A stretch of 64,000 nt of DNA from Myxococcales bacterium (GTDB lineage Bacteria; Myxococcota; Polyangia; Nannocystales; Nannocystaceae). The notes beneath the pieces are model-generated. The model made no database searches, was not told where the DNA came from, and saw nothing but the letters and a program-made list of their open reading frames with translations. Positions 45,055 to 55,000 of the stretch are shown in pieces. Both the position numbers and the translations under genes were made by a program. Each line of letters starts with the position of its first letter. The stretch's first letter is position 1. The DNA is taken from the NCBI GenBank assembly GCA_016793465.1, contig JAEUJW010000057.1, positions 62,001-126,000 of the forward strand, read 5' to 3'.

Positions 45055-46776
45055 TCAGGACGCCGCGGCCTTGCGCCCCTTGGGCTTGCGCGCCGCGCGT
45101 TGCGCCTCCGCGACGAGCTGACTCGCGTGCTCGCGGGCGCTGACGGTCACCCGCGACCCGCCGAGCATGCGCGCGATCTCCTCGACCCGCGCCTCCTCGG
45201 ACAGCCGCACCACGCGGGTCGTCGTGCGCCCCGCGTGCGTGTGCTTCTCGACCCGGAAGTGGGCGTCGGCGAAGGCGGCGATCTGCGGCAGGTGGGTGAT
45301 ACACAGCACCTGACGCCGCTGCGCCGCCGCGTGCAGGCGCCGGCCGATCGCCTCGGCCACCGCGCCGCCGACGCCCGCGTCGACCTCGTCGAACACGTAC
45401 GTCGTCACGTGGTCCCCCGTCGCCAGCACCCCTTTGAGCGCCAGCAGCACGCGCGACAGCTCGCCGCCCGAGGCCACCTTGTTGAGCGGCGCCAGCGGCT
45501 CGCCCGGGTTGGCCGAGAACAGGAACTCCACACGGTCCTGCCCGCGCGGCCCGAGCTGGCCCTCCGGCATCGCCTCGATCTTCGCCCCCAGCCGCGCCCG
45601 CGGGATGTGCAGCGCCGCCAGCTCGGCCTCGATCGCCCGCGCCAGCCCGGTCGCCGCCTCCTCGCGCTTCTTGTGCAGCGCCCCGGCCCGCCTGGCCGCC
45701 TGCGTGTACAGCTCGCGGGCCCGGTCGGACAGCGCCTCGAGGCGTTCGTCCGCGTGCTCGAGCTCCGTCAGCTCGGCGCGCATCGCCTCGGCGCGGGCCG
45801 CCAGCTCCTCGAGCTCTCCGCCGTGCTTCCTCCTCAGACTCTCGAGCTCGTGCAGGCGCTCCTCGGTCGCCTCGAGCTCGCGCGGGTCGAGCGACAGCTC
45901 GTTGGCGAAGCGCGACGCCGCCGACGCCGCCTCCTCGCAGGCCACCTGGGCCGCCGCCAGCTGCTCCTGCATCTCGCCGAGCAGCGTCGAGCTCCCGACC
46001 CCGCGCCTCGCTTCATCCAAGAGCGCCGCCAGCCGCCCGGCGATCGCGTCGTCCGCCTCGTACAGCGCGTCGTGGGCCTGGCGGGCGAACGCCGCCCAGC
46101 GGTGCGAGTCGCGCAGCAGGGTGATGCGCCCGCGCAGCGACTCGAGCTCGCCCGGCTGCGGCGCCACCCGCTCGACCTCCTCGATCTGGTACCGCAGATA
46201 ATCCGCCCGCGCCGCCCCCTCGGCCGCGCGTCGGCGCAGGTCCTGCTCCGCCTGCACCGCCGCCTGCCACTGCACATACACCCCGTGGTAGCCGGCGACC
46301 TCGGCCTCGAGCCCCGCGTACGCGTCGAGCAGGTCGAGGTGCCGCGCCACGTTGGTCAGCGAGTGGTGCTCGTGCTGCGAGCAGATGTCGACGAGCTGCT
46401 CGCCGACCCGCTCGAGCACGCCCTGGGTGGTGAGGATCGCCTGGACCACCGAGCGCCCGCGGCCGCTGCGGCCGACCATGCGCTCGAGCACCAGCGACTC
46501 GCGCTCGTCCTTCGGCACGTCGAGCTCGTCGAGCGCCTCGGCGATGCGCCCGCGCGTGCCGACGTCGAGCTCGAACTGCCCCTCCACCCGCGCCGACTCG
46601 GCCCCCTGGCGCACCAGGTCCGCGCGCCCGCGGGCGCCGCGGAGCAGGGCCAGCGCGTCGACGATGATCGACTTGCCGGCGCCCGTCTCGCCGGTGAGCA
46701 CGTTCATGCCGCGCCCGAGCTCGAGCGCCACGTCGTCGAGGAGGGCCAGACCGCGGATGTGCAGGTAACTGAGCAC
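45055..46776 (-). CDS. recN: DNA repair protein RecN
   Basis: 573 residues from GTG 46776 (MLSYLHIRGLALLDDV, the standard start). SMC-like layout: N-terminal Walker A GMNVLTGETGAGKSIIV, long central coiled coil (about 155-375), then signature ASGGELSRVLLALKG, Walker B YVFDEVDAGVGG and the D-/H-loop QVLCITHLPQIAAFAD at the C-terminus. RecN gathers broken DNA ends for RecA-dependent double-strand-break repair. Intact and of normal length. Together with two Lhr proteins, Nei, an exonuclease and a ligase it makes this a repair-rich region, though it is 12 kb from the operon. Confidence 0.97.
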   Translation of the reverse strand: MLSYLHIRGLALLDDVALELGRGMNVLTGETGAGKSIIVDALALLRGARGRADLVRQGAESARVEGQFELDVGTRGRIAEALDELDVPKDERESLVLERMVGRSGRGRSVVQAILTTQGVLERVGEQLVDICSQHEHHSLTNVARHLDLLDAYAGLEAEVAGYHGVYVQWQAAVQAEQDLRRRAAEGAARADYLRYQIEEVERVAPQPGELESLRGRITLLRDSHRWAAFARQAHDALYEADDAIAGRLAALLDEARRGVGSSTLLGEMQEQLAAAQVACEEAASAASRFANELSLDPRELEATEERLHELESLRRKHGGELEELAARAEAMRAELTELEHADERLEALSDRARELYTQAARRAGALHKKREEAATGLARAIEAELAALHIPRARLGAKIEAMPEGQLGPRGQDRVEFLFSANPGEPLAPLNKVASGGELSRVLLALKGVLATGDHVTTYVFDEVDAGVGGAVAEAIGRRLHAAAQRRQVLCITHLPQIAAFADAHFRVEKHTHAGRTTTRVVRLSEEARVEEIARMLGGSRVTVSAREHASQLVAEAQRAARKPKGRKAAAS

Positions 46777-46892
46777 GGCCGGGATGTAGCACAGTCGCGC
46801 GCCCGCGTTGACGCCGCCGCGCACGCGCGCGTGATCCGATCCAGAGCAAGCGAGCCTCGCGGAGCCGCCGCCGCGTCGCAAGTGCCGGCGTC

Positions 46893-46921
46893 GTGACACC
46901 TCCGGGGCGCCCCGATAAAGT
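46893..46921 (+). promoter_or_regulatory. Candidate sigma-70 promoter
   Basis: GTGACA (46893-46898), 17-bp spacer, TAAAGT (46916-46921), ending 6 nt before the ATG at 46928. The transcript would be leaderless or nearly so. Confidence 0.5.
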
Positions 46922-46927
46922 GGCCGG

Positions 46928-48601
46928 ATGCCGCGCATTCCTGCCCATGTGGCCGTTCTGGCCGCCACCGCCCTGCTCGCCGCCTGCGGCGACGCCGCGG
47001 GCGACCCCACCGGCGGCGCCGAGACCCGGGGCACCGACGCACCGATCTCGACCACCGACAGCGCCGGTCCGACCGCCCCGACCTCGACCTCCGGCGTCGA
47101 CACCGGCGTCGACACCGGCGTCGTCCCGACCGAGGCCACCGGCGCCCCGCTCCCGCCCGACCTGCCCGCCGCCACCTGCATGCCCGAGGGCGGCACCTGG
47201 TGGGTCCTCGAGGGCGAGTCGATCGAGGTCCCGATCGCCTGCGCCAGCGGCGACGACCCCGGCCCCTACACCCTCGACCCGCAGCCTCCCGGCCTGCAAT
47301 TAAACCCGACCGCGGTGAGCTGGACCCCCGGCCTCGATCAGGCCGCCACCTACGAGCTCACCCTCACCGTCGCCACCGGCGAGACCGCGAACATCACGAT
47401 CGGGGTGATCGACGCCTTCGCCGACCCCGCCAACGTCCCGCTGGTCGAGCCCAAGAATTACACCCACGAGTACGGCCTGCCGGTGCTCCACCTGTGGACC
47501 ACCCCGGGCATCAGCGACCAGGGCTACACCTCCGCCCTCGTCGTCTACAAGGGCAAGCCCTACGCCGCCGGCGCCAAGTACCGCGGCGCCGCCTCGCTCG
47601 GCTACCCCAAGAAGAGCTACACCCTCGAGTTCGACGCCGACGACTTCGACGACCCCGACGAGGGCTTCGAGGACAAGGACAAGATCGTCCTCATCTCGAC
47701 CTTCGACGACAACACGTACATCCGCCAGCGCCTGGCCTACGAGATGTGGAACGACCTCGACCCCGGCCACGTCCGGATCGACACCTACTCGGCGGTGGTG
47801 TTCCTCGACGGCGCCTACTGGGGCCTCTACACCGTCAGCGACCACGTCGACAACGACCTGTTCAAGGCCCACGGCCTCGCCGACGACGGCAACCTCTACA
47901 AGGCCCGCACCCACGACGCCAACTTCCGCCTCACCGACGTCGACGACAACCCCAAGGACCCGCTCCACAAGGGCCTCACCAAGGAAGGCGGCGCCCCCGA
48001 GGACGGCCAGCCCGGCGCCTACGCCGACCTCGAGGCGCTGATCACGTTCGTCGCCACCTCCTCGCCCGCCGAGTTCACCGCGCAGCTCGACACGCTCATC
48101 GACCGCCGCGACTACGAGGACTGGTGGATCTTCGTCAGCCTGTGCATGGGCGACGACTCCGCCGGCAAGAACAGCTACCACTGGCGCGACCCTGACGGCG
48201 GCCCCTGGCGCTACGCCCCCTGGGACTTCAACGACAGCTTCGGCCAGACCTGGCAGACCGCGCGCAAGGGTTACGACGCCGACCCCGAGGGCTACACCTG
48301 GACCAACGAGCTGTTCACCCGCTTCCTCGCCGACCCCGCGATCGGCGACCCCCTGCGCGCCCGCTACGCCGCGGCACTGGACGACGTATACGCCGTCGAC
48401 GGCATCCTCGACCGCGTCGACGAGCTCGCCCTCGAGGTCGTCGACAGCGCCCACCGCGACGAGCAGCTGTGGGCCCCGCAGTACCAGACCTACGGCGGCT
48501 GGAACTGGCGCACCGACTTCTTGGACCACGACGCCGAGATGGACTACCTGCGCCAGTGGATCGCCGACCGCTGGGCGTTCGTCGCCGCGATCTACCCGTA
48601 A
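46928..48601 (+). CDS. CotH-kinase-family lipoprotein
   Basis: 557 residues from ATG 46928. Lipobox LLAAC puts the lipid on Cys20; a Gly/Asp/Thr linker (DTGVDTGV) follows to about residue 75. A small Ig-like region (about 80-165) precedes a CotH domain: AKYRGAASLGYPKKSYTLEF, DNTYIRQRLAYEMWND, VFLDGAYWGLYTVSDHVD, DRRDYEDWWIFVSLCMGDDSAGKN and RYAPWDFNDSFG. CotH proteins are atypical kinases; in Bacillus spores CotH phosphorylates coat proteins. The R-G, Y-W-G-L-Y and W-D-x-N/D-x-x-F motifs are retained, so activity is possible. Exposed at the cell surface or periplasm. Confidence 0.88.
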   Translation: MPRIPAHVAVLAATALLAACGDAAGDPTGGAETRGTDAPISTTDSAGPTAPTSTSGVDTGVDTGVVPTEATGAPLPPDLPAATCMPEGGTWWVLEGESIEVPIACASGDDPGPYTLDPQPPGLQLNPTAVSWTPGLDQAATYELTLTVATGETANITIGVIDAFADPANVPLVEPKNYTHEYGLPVLHLWTTPGISDQGYTSALVVYKGKPYAAGAKYRGAASLGYPKKSYTLEFDADDFDDPDEGFEDKDKIVLISTFDDNTYIRQRLAYEMWNDLDPGHVRIDTYSAVVFLDGAYWGLYTVSDHVDNDLFKAHGLADDGNLYKARTHDANFRLTDVDDNPKDPLHKGLTKEGGAPEDGQPGAYADLEALITFVATSSPAEFTAQLDTLIDRRDYEDWWIFVSLCMGDDSAGKNSYHWRDPDGGPWRYAPWDFNDSFGQTWQTARKGYDADPEGYTWTNELFTRFLADPAIGDPLRARYAAALDDVYAVDGILDRVDELALEVVDSAHRDEQLWAPQYQTYGGWNWRTDFLDHDAEMDYLRQWIADRWAFVAAIYP

Positions 48602-48645
48602 TTAATCCAGCATTAATCCGCCGCGCGTCCGGGCGGCGCTACACT
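48601..48645 (+). promoter_or_regulatory. Direct repeats plus -10 upstream of response regulator
   Basis: ATTAATCC at 48601-48608 and again at 48612-48619, an 11-bp period typical of OmpR-family sites, then TACACT (48640-48645) nine bases before the ATG at 48655. The repeats begin at the last base of the preceding gene. Likely autoregulation by the encoded regulator. Confidence 0.6.
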
Positions 48646-48654
48646 CGCGGCGCC

Positions 48655-49326
48655 ATGCGGCTCCTGCTCGTCGAGGACAACCCGCGTCTCGTCGCCACCC
48701 TCGAGCTCGGCCTGCGCGAGGAGGAGATCGACGTCGACGTCGCGCTCGGCGGCGCCGCCGCCCTCGCCCGCGCCGCCCAGCCCGGCCTCGACGCCGTGCT
48801 GCTCGACCTCGGCCTGCCCGACATGGACGGCCTCGAGGTGCTCCGCGCCCTGCGCGACGGCATCACCCCGCAGATCCCCGTGCTCGTGCTGACCGCCCGC
48901 GACGCCGTCGACGACCGCGTGCGCGCCCTCGACGCCGGCGCCGACGACTATTTAATCAAGCCGTTCGCGTTCGCCGAGCTGGTCGCCCGCCTGCGCGCGC
49001 TGACCCGCCGCGCCGCCGCCCCGCGCTGGGCCCCGCTGGTGTGCGAGGGCCTCGTGCTCGACGACGACCGCGGGGTCCGCTTCGCCGACCAGCGGGTGCT
49101 CCTCTCGCCCCGCGAGCACGCGCTGCTGGCCTACCTGCTGCGCCGCCGCGACGAGGTCGTGCCGCGCGTGGAGATCCTCCGCGACGTGTTCGGCTACGTC
49201 GGCGACCCCGGCACCAACGCGATCGACGTCCACCTCGTGCACCTGCGACGCAAGCTCGCCGGCGCCCCGCTGACCCTCGAGACCGTGCGCGGCACCGGCC
49301 TGCGCGCGCGCACGGAGCCCGCGTGA
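48655..49326 (+). CDS. OmpR-family response regulator
   Basis: 223 residues from ATG 48655. Receiver domain 1-115: acidic pair E7-D8, phosphoacceptor Asp51 in VLLDLGLPDMDG, Thr in VLTARD and Lys in YLIKPF. C-terminal winged-helix domain (about 125-220): VLLSPREHALLAYLLRR, EILRDVFGY and NAIDVHLVHLRRKL, the recognition helix typical of OmpR/PhoB. It is activated by the kinase encoded next (4-bp overlap). A direct-repeat site upstream suggests autoregulation; the porin gene at 50526 is a plausible target. Confidence 0.95.
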   Translation: MRLLLVEDNPRLVATLELGLREEEIDVDVALGGAAALARAAQPGLDAVLLDLGLPDMDGLEVLRALRDGITPQIPVLVLTARDAVDDRVRALDAGADDYLIKPFAFAELVARLRALTRRAAAPRWAPLVCEGLVLDDDRGVRFADQRVLLSPREHALLAYLLRRRDEVVPRVEILRDVFGYVGDPGTNAIDVHLVHLRRKLAGAPLTLETVRGTGLRARTEPA

Positions 49327-50417
49327 GCCGCCGACGCACGACCCTCGGCTCCTGGCTCGCCCGCTGGATCGCCCTCGCCACCGCCGCCTCGATCGCCGTC
49401 TACGCCGCCACCACCGCCCTCGTGTTCTGGGCCGACGAGGCCTACGAGGACAGCGCCGACGACGACGAACCGCAGGGCTTCGACGAGGAGGACGCCGCGG
49501 AGCTCGTCACCCAGCTCGTCACGGCCCTCGCCCTCGCCGCCCCCGTCGGCATCGCGCTCGCCGCCCTCGGCGCCCGCCTGCTCACCGCCCGCGCCACCCG
49601 CCGCATCGACGAGGTCATCACCACCGCCGCCCGCATGTCCGCCGCCGACCTCGCCGCCAGGCTGCCGGTGTCCGGTCAGGGCGACGAACTCGACGACCTC
49701 GCCCGCGCCCTCAACAGCCTGTTCGCCCGCATCGACGCCGGCATCGCCGCCCAGCGCCAGTTCGCCGCCGACGCCTCGCACGAGCTGCGCTCGCCGCTCA
49801 CGGTGCTCGCCAGCACCCTCGAGGTCGCCCGCCGACGCCCGCGCACCGCCGCCGAGTGGGAGACCTTCGCCGACCGCGCCCAGGGCGAGGTCCGCCACCT
49901 CACCGCCCTCGTCGACGGCCTGCTGCAGTTCGCCCGCGCCGGCCAGCCCCGCCTGGCCCGCCACGACCTCGCGGGCCTCGCCGACGCCGCCGTGGCGCGC
50001 TGGTCGAGCGTCGCCGGCGACGCCGGCGTGCGCCTCGAGCTCGCGCCGGTGCCCGACCTCGCCGCCGACGTCGACGCCGACCTCCTCGGCGTCGCCCTCG
50101 GCAACCTGTTCGCCAACGCGATCGCCCACTCGCCCGCCGGCGCGTCCGTCCACCTCCGCGTCGAGCGGGACGGCGCCGCCGCGCTGCTGCACGTCGACGA
50201 CGCCGGCCCCGGCGTCCCGCCCGAACAACGCGAGCGCATCCTCGAACCATTCGTCCGCCGCGCCGCGCCGGCCGCCGACCGCGTGCAGGGCCGCGCCGGC
50301 CTCGGACTCGGCCTGGCGATCGTCCGCCGCATCGCCGAGGCCCACGGCGGCGCCGTCACCGTCGCCGCCTCCCCCGCCGGCGGCGCCCGCGTCAGCCTGC
50401 GCCTGCCGCTCGCCTGA
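49323..50417 (+). CDS. Membrane sensor histidine kinase
   Basis: 364 residues from GTG 49323, overlapping the regulator stop. Two membrane helices (about 10-32 and 60-85) enclose a short, very acidic periplasmic loop (DEAYEDSADDDEPQGFDEEDAAE), which could sense cations or envelope charge. HAMP (about 86-140), then the H-box FAADASHELRSPLTVL with His153, N-box NLFANAIAHSP, and G-boxes DDAGPGVPPEQ and GLGLGLAIVRRI. Classical EnvZ/PhoQ-like layout. It phosphorylates the regulator encoded upstream. Confidence 0.95.
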   Translation: MSRRRTTLGSWLARWIALATAASIAVYAATTALVFWADEAYEDSADDDEPQGFDEEDAAELVTQLVTALALAAPVGIALAALGARLLTARATRRIDEVITTAARMSAADLAARLPVSGQGDELDDLARALNSLFARIDAGIAAQRQFAADASHELRSPLTVLASTLEVARRRPRTAAEWETFADRAQGEVRHLTALVDGLLQFARAGQPRLARHDLAGLADAAVARWSSVAGDAGVRLELAPVPDLAADVDADLLGVALGNLFANAIAHSPAGASVHLRVERDGAAALLHVDDAGPGVPPEQRERILEPFVRRAAPAADRVQGRAGLGLGLAIVRRIAEAHGGAVTVAASPAGGARVSLRLPLA

Positions 50418-50450
50418 CGAACTCCTCGCGTCCAGCCGGTCGCTTCGACC

Positions 50451-50466
50451 TGTCTCTCAGGACATG
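50451..50466. repeat. Copy of dispersed 16-bp near-palindrome
   Basis: CTGTCTCTCAGGACAT, in the 108-bp gap between the kinase stop and the porin start. Confidence 0.75.
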
Positions 50467-50525
50467 CACCGACCTTCATAAAACATTAAGTCGCCCCTCG
50501 AGACCACCAGGGCCAACTTCTGGCC

Positions 50526-51812
50526 GTGCCACTCGCCGCACTCGCCGTCGTCGCCCTCCTCGGGCCGCCCGACTACGGCTCCGAGGACATCCCCGCCGCC
50601 CCCGCGCAGCCGGACCCGTCCGCGCGGCCGACCGCGAGCTCCGACGCGTTCTACCCGCCCCGCCGCGAGGCCGAGCGCCTCGCCGCCGCCACCGTGGCCC
50701 GCCCCGGCGTGTCCTTCGCCCCCGGGAAGGGGTTGAAACTCGCAAGCAAGGACGAACGCTTCGCCATCTCCCTCGGCCTGCGCACCGGCGTGCTCTACAG
50801 CCTGCGCCACACCCCCGAGCACACCTCCCAAGCGCTCGACCTCCGGCGCCTGCGCCTCCTGCTATTCGGCAACGCGTTCGGCCGCCACAACACGTTTTAT
50901 GTGCAGCTGGCCTTCGCCCCCCGCGAGCTCGGCCTGCGCGACGGCGTGCTCCACGAGTCGCCCGCGCTCGACACCTACCTGCGCTTCACCAGGCTGCGCG
51001 ACGCCACCTTCACCGTCGGCCAGCACCGCGTGCCGTTCAGCCGCGAGCGCAACGTCTCCGACGTGAACCCGCTACTCGTCGACCGCTCGCTCGTCAACGA
51101 CGAGTTCTCGCTCGACCGCGACATCGGGCTCGGCGCGCACAGCGACGACCTCGGCGGCCTGAGGCGCCTGCGCTACTTCGCCGGCGTGTACCTCGGCGAG
51201 GGCCGCAACACCGGGCGGTTCGGCGACGCCGGCCTCCTCTACGTCGTCCGCGCCGACCTCCTCCCGTTCGGCCTGTTCGACGACTACGAGTCGTCCGACC
51301 TGGCCCGCTCGCGCAGGTTCAGGGTCAGCCTCGGCGCCGCCTACGCCTTCCACGACCGCGCCCACCGCGACCGCGGCACCGTCGGCGACGTGTTCGCCGA
51401 CGGCGGCACGATGTCGGCCCACAACGTCACCGCCGACCTCGCCGCGCGCTGGGCCGGCTGGTCGCTCGACGCCGCCTACCACTGGCGCCGCGCCTGGCGC
51501 ACGCCCGGCGCCGCCGTCGACGCCGACGGCCAGCCCGTCGCGCCGATCGCCGCGCGCAACGGCCAGGGCTGGATGATCCAGACCGCATTTTTGATCCCTC
51601 GCACCCGCCTCGAGCCCGCGCTGCGCTGGAGCGGCGCCCGCGGCCTCGGCGTCACCAGCATGCAAGGCCGCGACGAGCTCGGCGGCGGCCTCAACTACTA
51701 CTTCTACGGCCACAATTTAAAGTTGCAGCTCGACGCCTTCCACACCGCCCCGCGCGGCGCCTGGGCGCGGGGCGAGGACACGCTGCGCGTGCAGATCCAG
51801 ATCAACCTGTGA
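50526..51812 (+). CDS. Phosphate-selective-porin-like outer-membrane protein
   Basis: 428 residues from GTG 50526. Signal peptide about 1-20. After a variable stretch, GVSFAPGKGLKLASKDERFAISLGLRTGVLY and LDLRRLRLLLFGNAFG, FTRLRDATFTVGQHRVPFSRERNVSD match the O/P-type phosphate-selective porin (OprP/OprO, Pfam Porin_O_P) pattern. Many amphipathic strands follow and the protein ends TLRVQIQINL. Ion selectivity cannot be read from sequence. An AT-rich stretch upstream (TTCATAAAACATTAAG, 50476-50491) resembles a regulator site. The preceding OmpR-type pair may control it. Confidence 0.8.
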   Translation: MPLAALAVVALLGPPDYGSEDIPAAPAQPDPSARPTASSDAFYPPRREAERLAAATVARPGVSFAPGKGLKLASKDERFAISLGLRTGVLYSLRHTPEHTSQALDLRRLRLLLFGNAFGRHNTFYVQLAFAPRELGLRDGVLHESPALDTYLRFTRLRDATFTVGQHRVPFSRERNVSDVNPLLVDRSLVNDEFSLDRDIGLGAHSDDLGGLRRLRYFAGVYLGEGRNTGRFGDAGLLYVVRADLLPFGLFDDYESSDLARSRRFRVSLGAAYAFHDRAHRDRGTVGDVFADGGTMSAHNVTADLAARWAGWSLDAAYHWRRAWRTPGAAVDADGQPVAPIAARNGQGWMIQTAFLIPRTRLEPALRWSGARGLGVTSMQGRDELGGGLNYYFYGHNLKLQLDAFHTAPRGAWARGEDTLRVQIQINL

Positions 51813-52047
51813 CCGGCACCGACCGCCTTCTTACCCCCTCGGCGAAGCGGCCGAGCACCGCGGCGATCGCCAGGTCCGACGGGCGCTCCCCCGGCACCAG
51901 CCCGCCGCAGCCGTCCGCGACCACGAACATGTCCCCGACCATCCCGAGCGCGTCCTCGTTGCGCTTCCGATGACGCCCGGTCCGCGTGGCCCCCGCGTAG
52001 TCCGCGAGGGCCGTCGCACCGCGATGCATCGGCTCGATGATCATCAT
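51802..52047 (-). pseudogene. PP2C-type phosphatase N-terminal fragment
   Basis: 81 residues from ATG 52047 (or 52044). GATRTGRHRKRNEDALG and GDMFVVADGCGGLVPGERPSDLAI are the first two motifs of PP2C phosphatases (RxxNEDA, and DGxGG for metal binding). The family needs about 240 residues and later motifs (GDS, DN), which are absent. The ORF ends inside the 3' end of the convergent porin gene. It is probably a truncated remnant; a short expressed protein is less likely. It follows the start region of nothing else, 8 bp beyond the LRR gene stop. Confidence 0.55.
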
Positions 52048-52054
52048 CGATCGC

Positions 52055-55000
52055 TCACACGTGCGTGCGATACACGCTGTAGATCTCCCGCACGTGCGTG
52101 GGCAGGTTGACCTCCTCGGCCGCGATCACCTCGTCGGCCGTCAGCCGCCCGCGGTTGCGCAGCAGCGCCGCCCGCAGCTCCTCCTTGCCCGGCTCGTTGT
52201 GGACCTTGCCGAACTGCGTCAGCTGCAGCCACAGCAGGCGCTCGTTGACCTGCATGGCCTCGCGGATGTGATTGACCCCGCGCTGCGAGATGAAGTTGTG
52301 CAGCAGGTCGAGCGCCACCAGCGAGCGGTTGTCGCGCAGCATCGTCGCCAAGCTGCGCGCCCCCTCGTCGCCGAGGCAGTTGCCGAGCTCGCCGACCGCC
52401 ACCGTCGCCTTGGTGAACCCGAGGTCGAGCAGCTTCAACGTCGGGTGCCGCGCCAGCGCCTCGGCCAGCGCGGCGGCCCCGCGCGGCCCGATGCGGTTCG
52501 ACGCCAGCGACAGCCGCTGCAGCGTGCGGTTGTCCGCCAGCCCGCGCGCCACCGCGATCGCCCCGTCGTCGCCGAGCCGGTTGCACGACAGGTACAGCGA
52601 CTCGAGCCCGCAGTCCCCGGCCAGGAACTCGGCGATGCGCCCCGCCGACGCCTCGGTCACCCCGTTCGTGCCGACGTACAGGTGCCGAAGCGTGGTGTTG
52701 CCGTCCGCCCCCGAGAGCGCGTCGAGGATGACCTTCAACCCGTCGTCGAGCAGCCCGCAGTTGACCAGGTCGAGCACCCGCAGGGTGCGGTTGACCCGCA
52801 GCAGCTCGGCCAGCGGCCGCATGCCCGCCGCCTTCAGCGGGTTGCGCTTCAGCCACAGCGCCGTCACCCGCGTGTCCTCGGCCAGCGCCGCGCACACGTG
52901 GGCGATGCCCACCGGCCCGATGTGGTTGCCGGCGATGTACCAGCAGTCGAGCGGCGAGTCGCCGCGCTCGCGCAGGAACCCGGCGATCGCCGCGGCCCCG
53001 CCGTCGCCGATGATGTTGTTGCCGAGCAGCAGCCGCTTCACGTGGTCGGTGCGCATCATGGCCCCGAGCAGCGGCCGGATGCCCCCGGGCCCGACCACCT
53101 GCTTGCACAGGTCGAGCCGCCCGTCGACCGTCAGCGTCCCCTTATTGAACGCGGTCTGCCGCTCGACCGCGAGGTTATTGCTTAAGTGCCCGAGCAGCGG
53201 ATCGAGGTCCTCGAGCGTGCACGGCACCACCGGCTCCGGCTCCGGCTCCGTCACGGCCCGGGCGATCGGCTCGCCGCGCCGCGACTCGAGCAGCTCCAGC
53301 GTGTGCTCGCGCGTGATCGTCGGCCTGCCGGTCTGCTGCAGCACCCCGCAGATCAACGAGACCGCCTGGCTGTAGCGCTGATAGGCCAGCCGCCGCGCGA
53401 ACGTCTCGAGGTCGAACGGCTGCAGCGCCCGCCGCCGCTGCTCGGGCGCCGCCGGCGGCGACGTCGCCCCGCCCACCCGCTCGCGCAGCTCGATGAACGC
53501 CCGCATCGACTCCTTATTAAACATCTCCGCCGCGATGTCGCGGGCCAGGTGACACACCTTGTCGGTGTGCCCGCCGATCCGCGGCGCCTCGCGGGCGCAC
53601 AGGCTCGGCCAGCCCGCCTCGTCGCCGGTCGCGGCCCCCTCGCTCACCAGCGGGATCAGCCGCGCCGCCCGCTGCGAGCTCGCCCCGCCCGGCTTACCGC
53701 GCTCGACCGCGATCGCCGCGGCCAGGTCGACGCGCAGACGATTCTTGAACTGCTCGACGATCTCGTCGTGGATCGCCACCAGCGGCGAGTCTCCCTCGAC
53801 ATCCTCCGGCCCGCGCAGCCCGTACGCCTGCAGCGCCAGCGCCTGCAGGTCGCGCCACTGCCCGCGCTCCGCCATCTGCTGCACGACCCCGACGACCAGC
53901 GAGAGGTCGATCGCCTCCCCGCGCGAGCGGGCCGCCAGCGCCTCCCAGGCCAGCCCGAGCAGCGACGGCGACTCGACCTGCGCCGGCGACTCCGGCCGCG
54001 CCGCCCCGTCGAGCAAGAACCCGCGCACGAACCCGACGATGTCCGCGTACGGCCACGCCCCCGGCACGAAGTGCCCCCCCGCATGTTTAATTAATTTCGC
54101 GGTCGACGGGTCGAACGCCTCGAACAGGGCGATCGACCGGTCCGGCGTGACGAGGATGTCGTTGAGGCCGAGCACGTGCAGCGCCGGCACCGCGATCGCT
54201 GCGGGCCGCATGAACTCGGCGTGCGCCGCGGCCCGCGAGGGGAACGCCGAGATGCAGATCGCGAAGCGGAACGCGAACACCGGGTGCGGCTGCATCGCCG
54301 CCAGCACGGCCGCCAGCACGCCGCCCTGGGCGAAGCCCACCACTCCGTCGAACGGCCCGTACTCCTTCACGTACTCCGCCAGCGCGGCGATCGCCGCGTC
54401 GACACCCTCATAAACCGAGTTGTCGGCCGACGCCTGCCACCACACCCGCTGGAACGGGTTGTCATTGATCTCGCCGAAGGCCGCCAGCGTCGCCTCGCGC
54501 GTCTCGCCCTGCGGGCTGTAGATCAGCGGCGACGTCGGATAATAGAGGTCCGCGACGTCGGCCAGCGCCTCGCGCAGCTTGCGGGCCCGCGCGCGGAACA
54601 CCTCGCCGTTCTGGCGAAACCCGTGCAGCGCCAGGATCTTGAGCCGCGGCCCGGACGGCGCCGATTTTTTCGCCTCCGGCTTCGCTGCGGGTGCAGGCGC
54701 CGCATCGGCCCGCCGCTCGCGCGGCTGCTGCGAGCGCATGAACAGCGCCGTGAACTCCGGCCTGTCGAGGAACGCCTGCTCCTCCGGCGTGCTCGCCCGC
54801 CCGAGCGCCGCGTTGCGGTGGGGATAACGCCCGAACCGCGCGAGCACGTCGACGTGCTTCTGCGTGCCGATCCGCCAGCCGCGCGCGGCCCGCTGCTGCG
54901 CCCGCGTGCAGCGCGACGCCAGCTCGGCGACACCCGCGAGCGCGCGCTGCACGTCGGACAGCCGCTCCGAGTGGCTCAGCGTCAGGAACAGGAACAGCGC

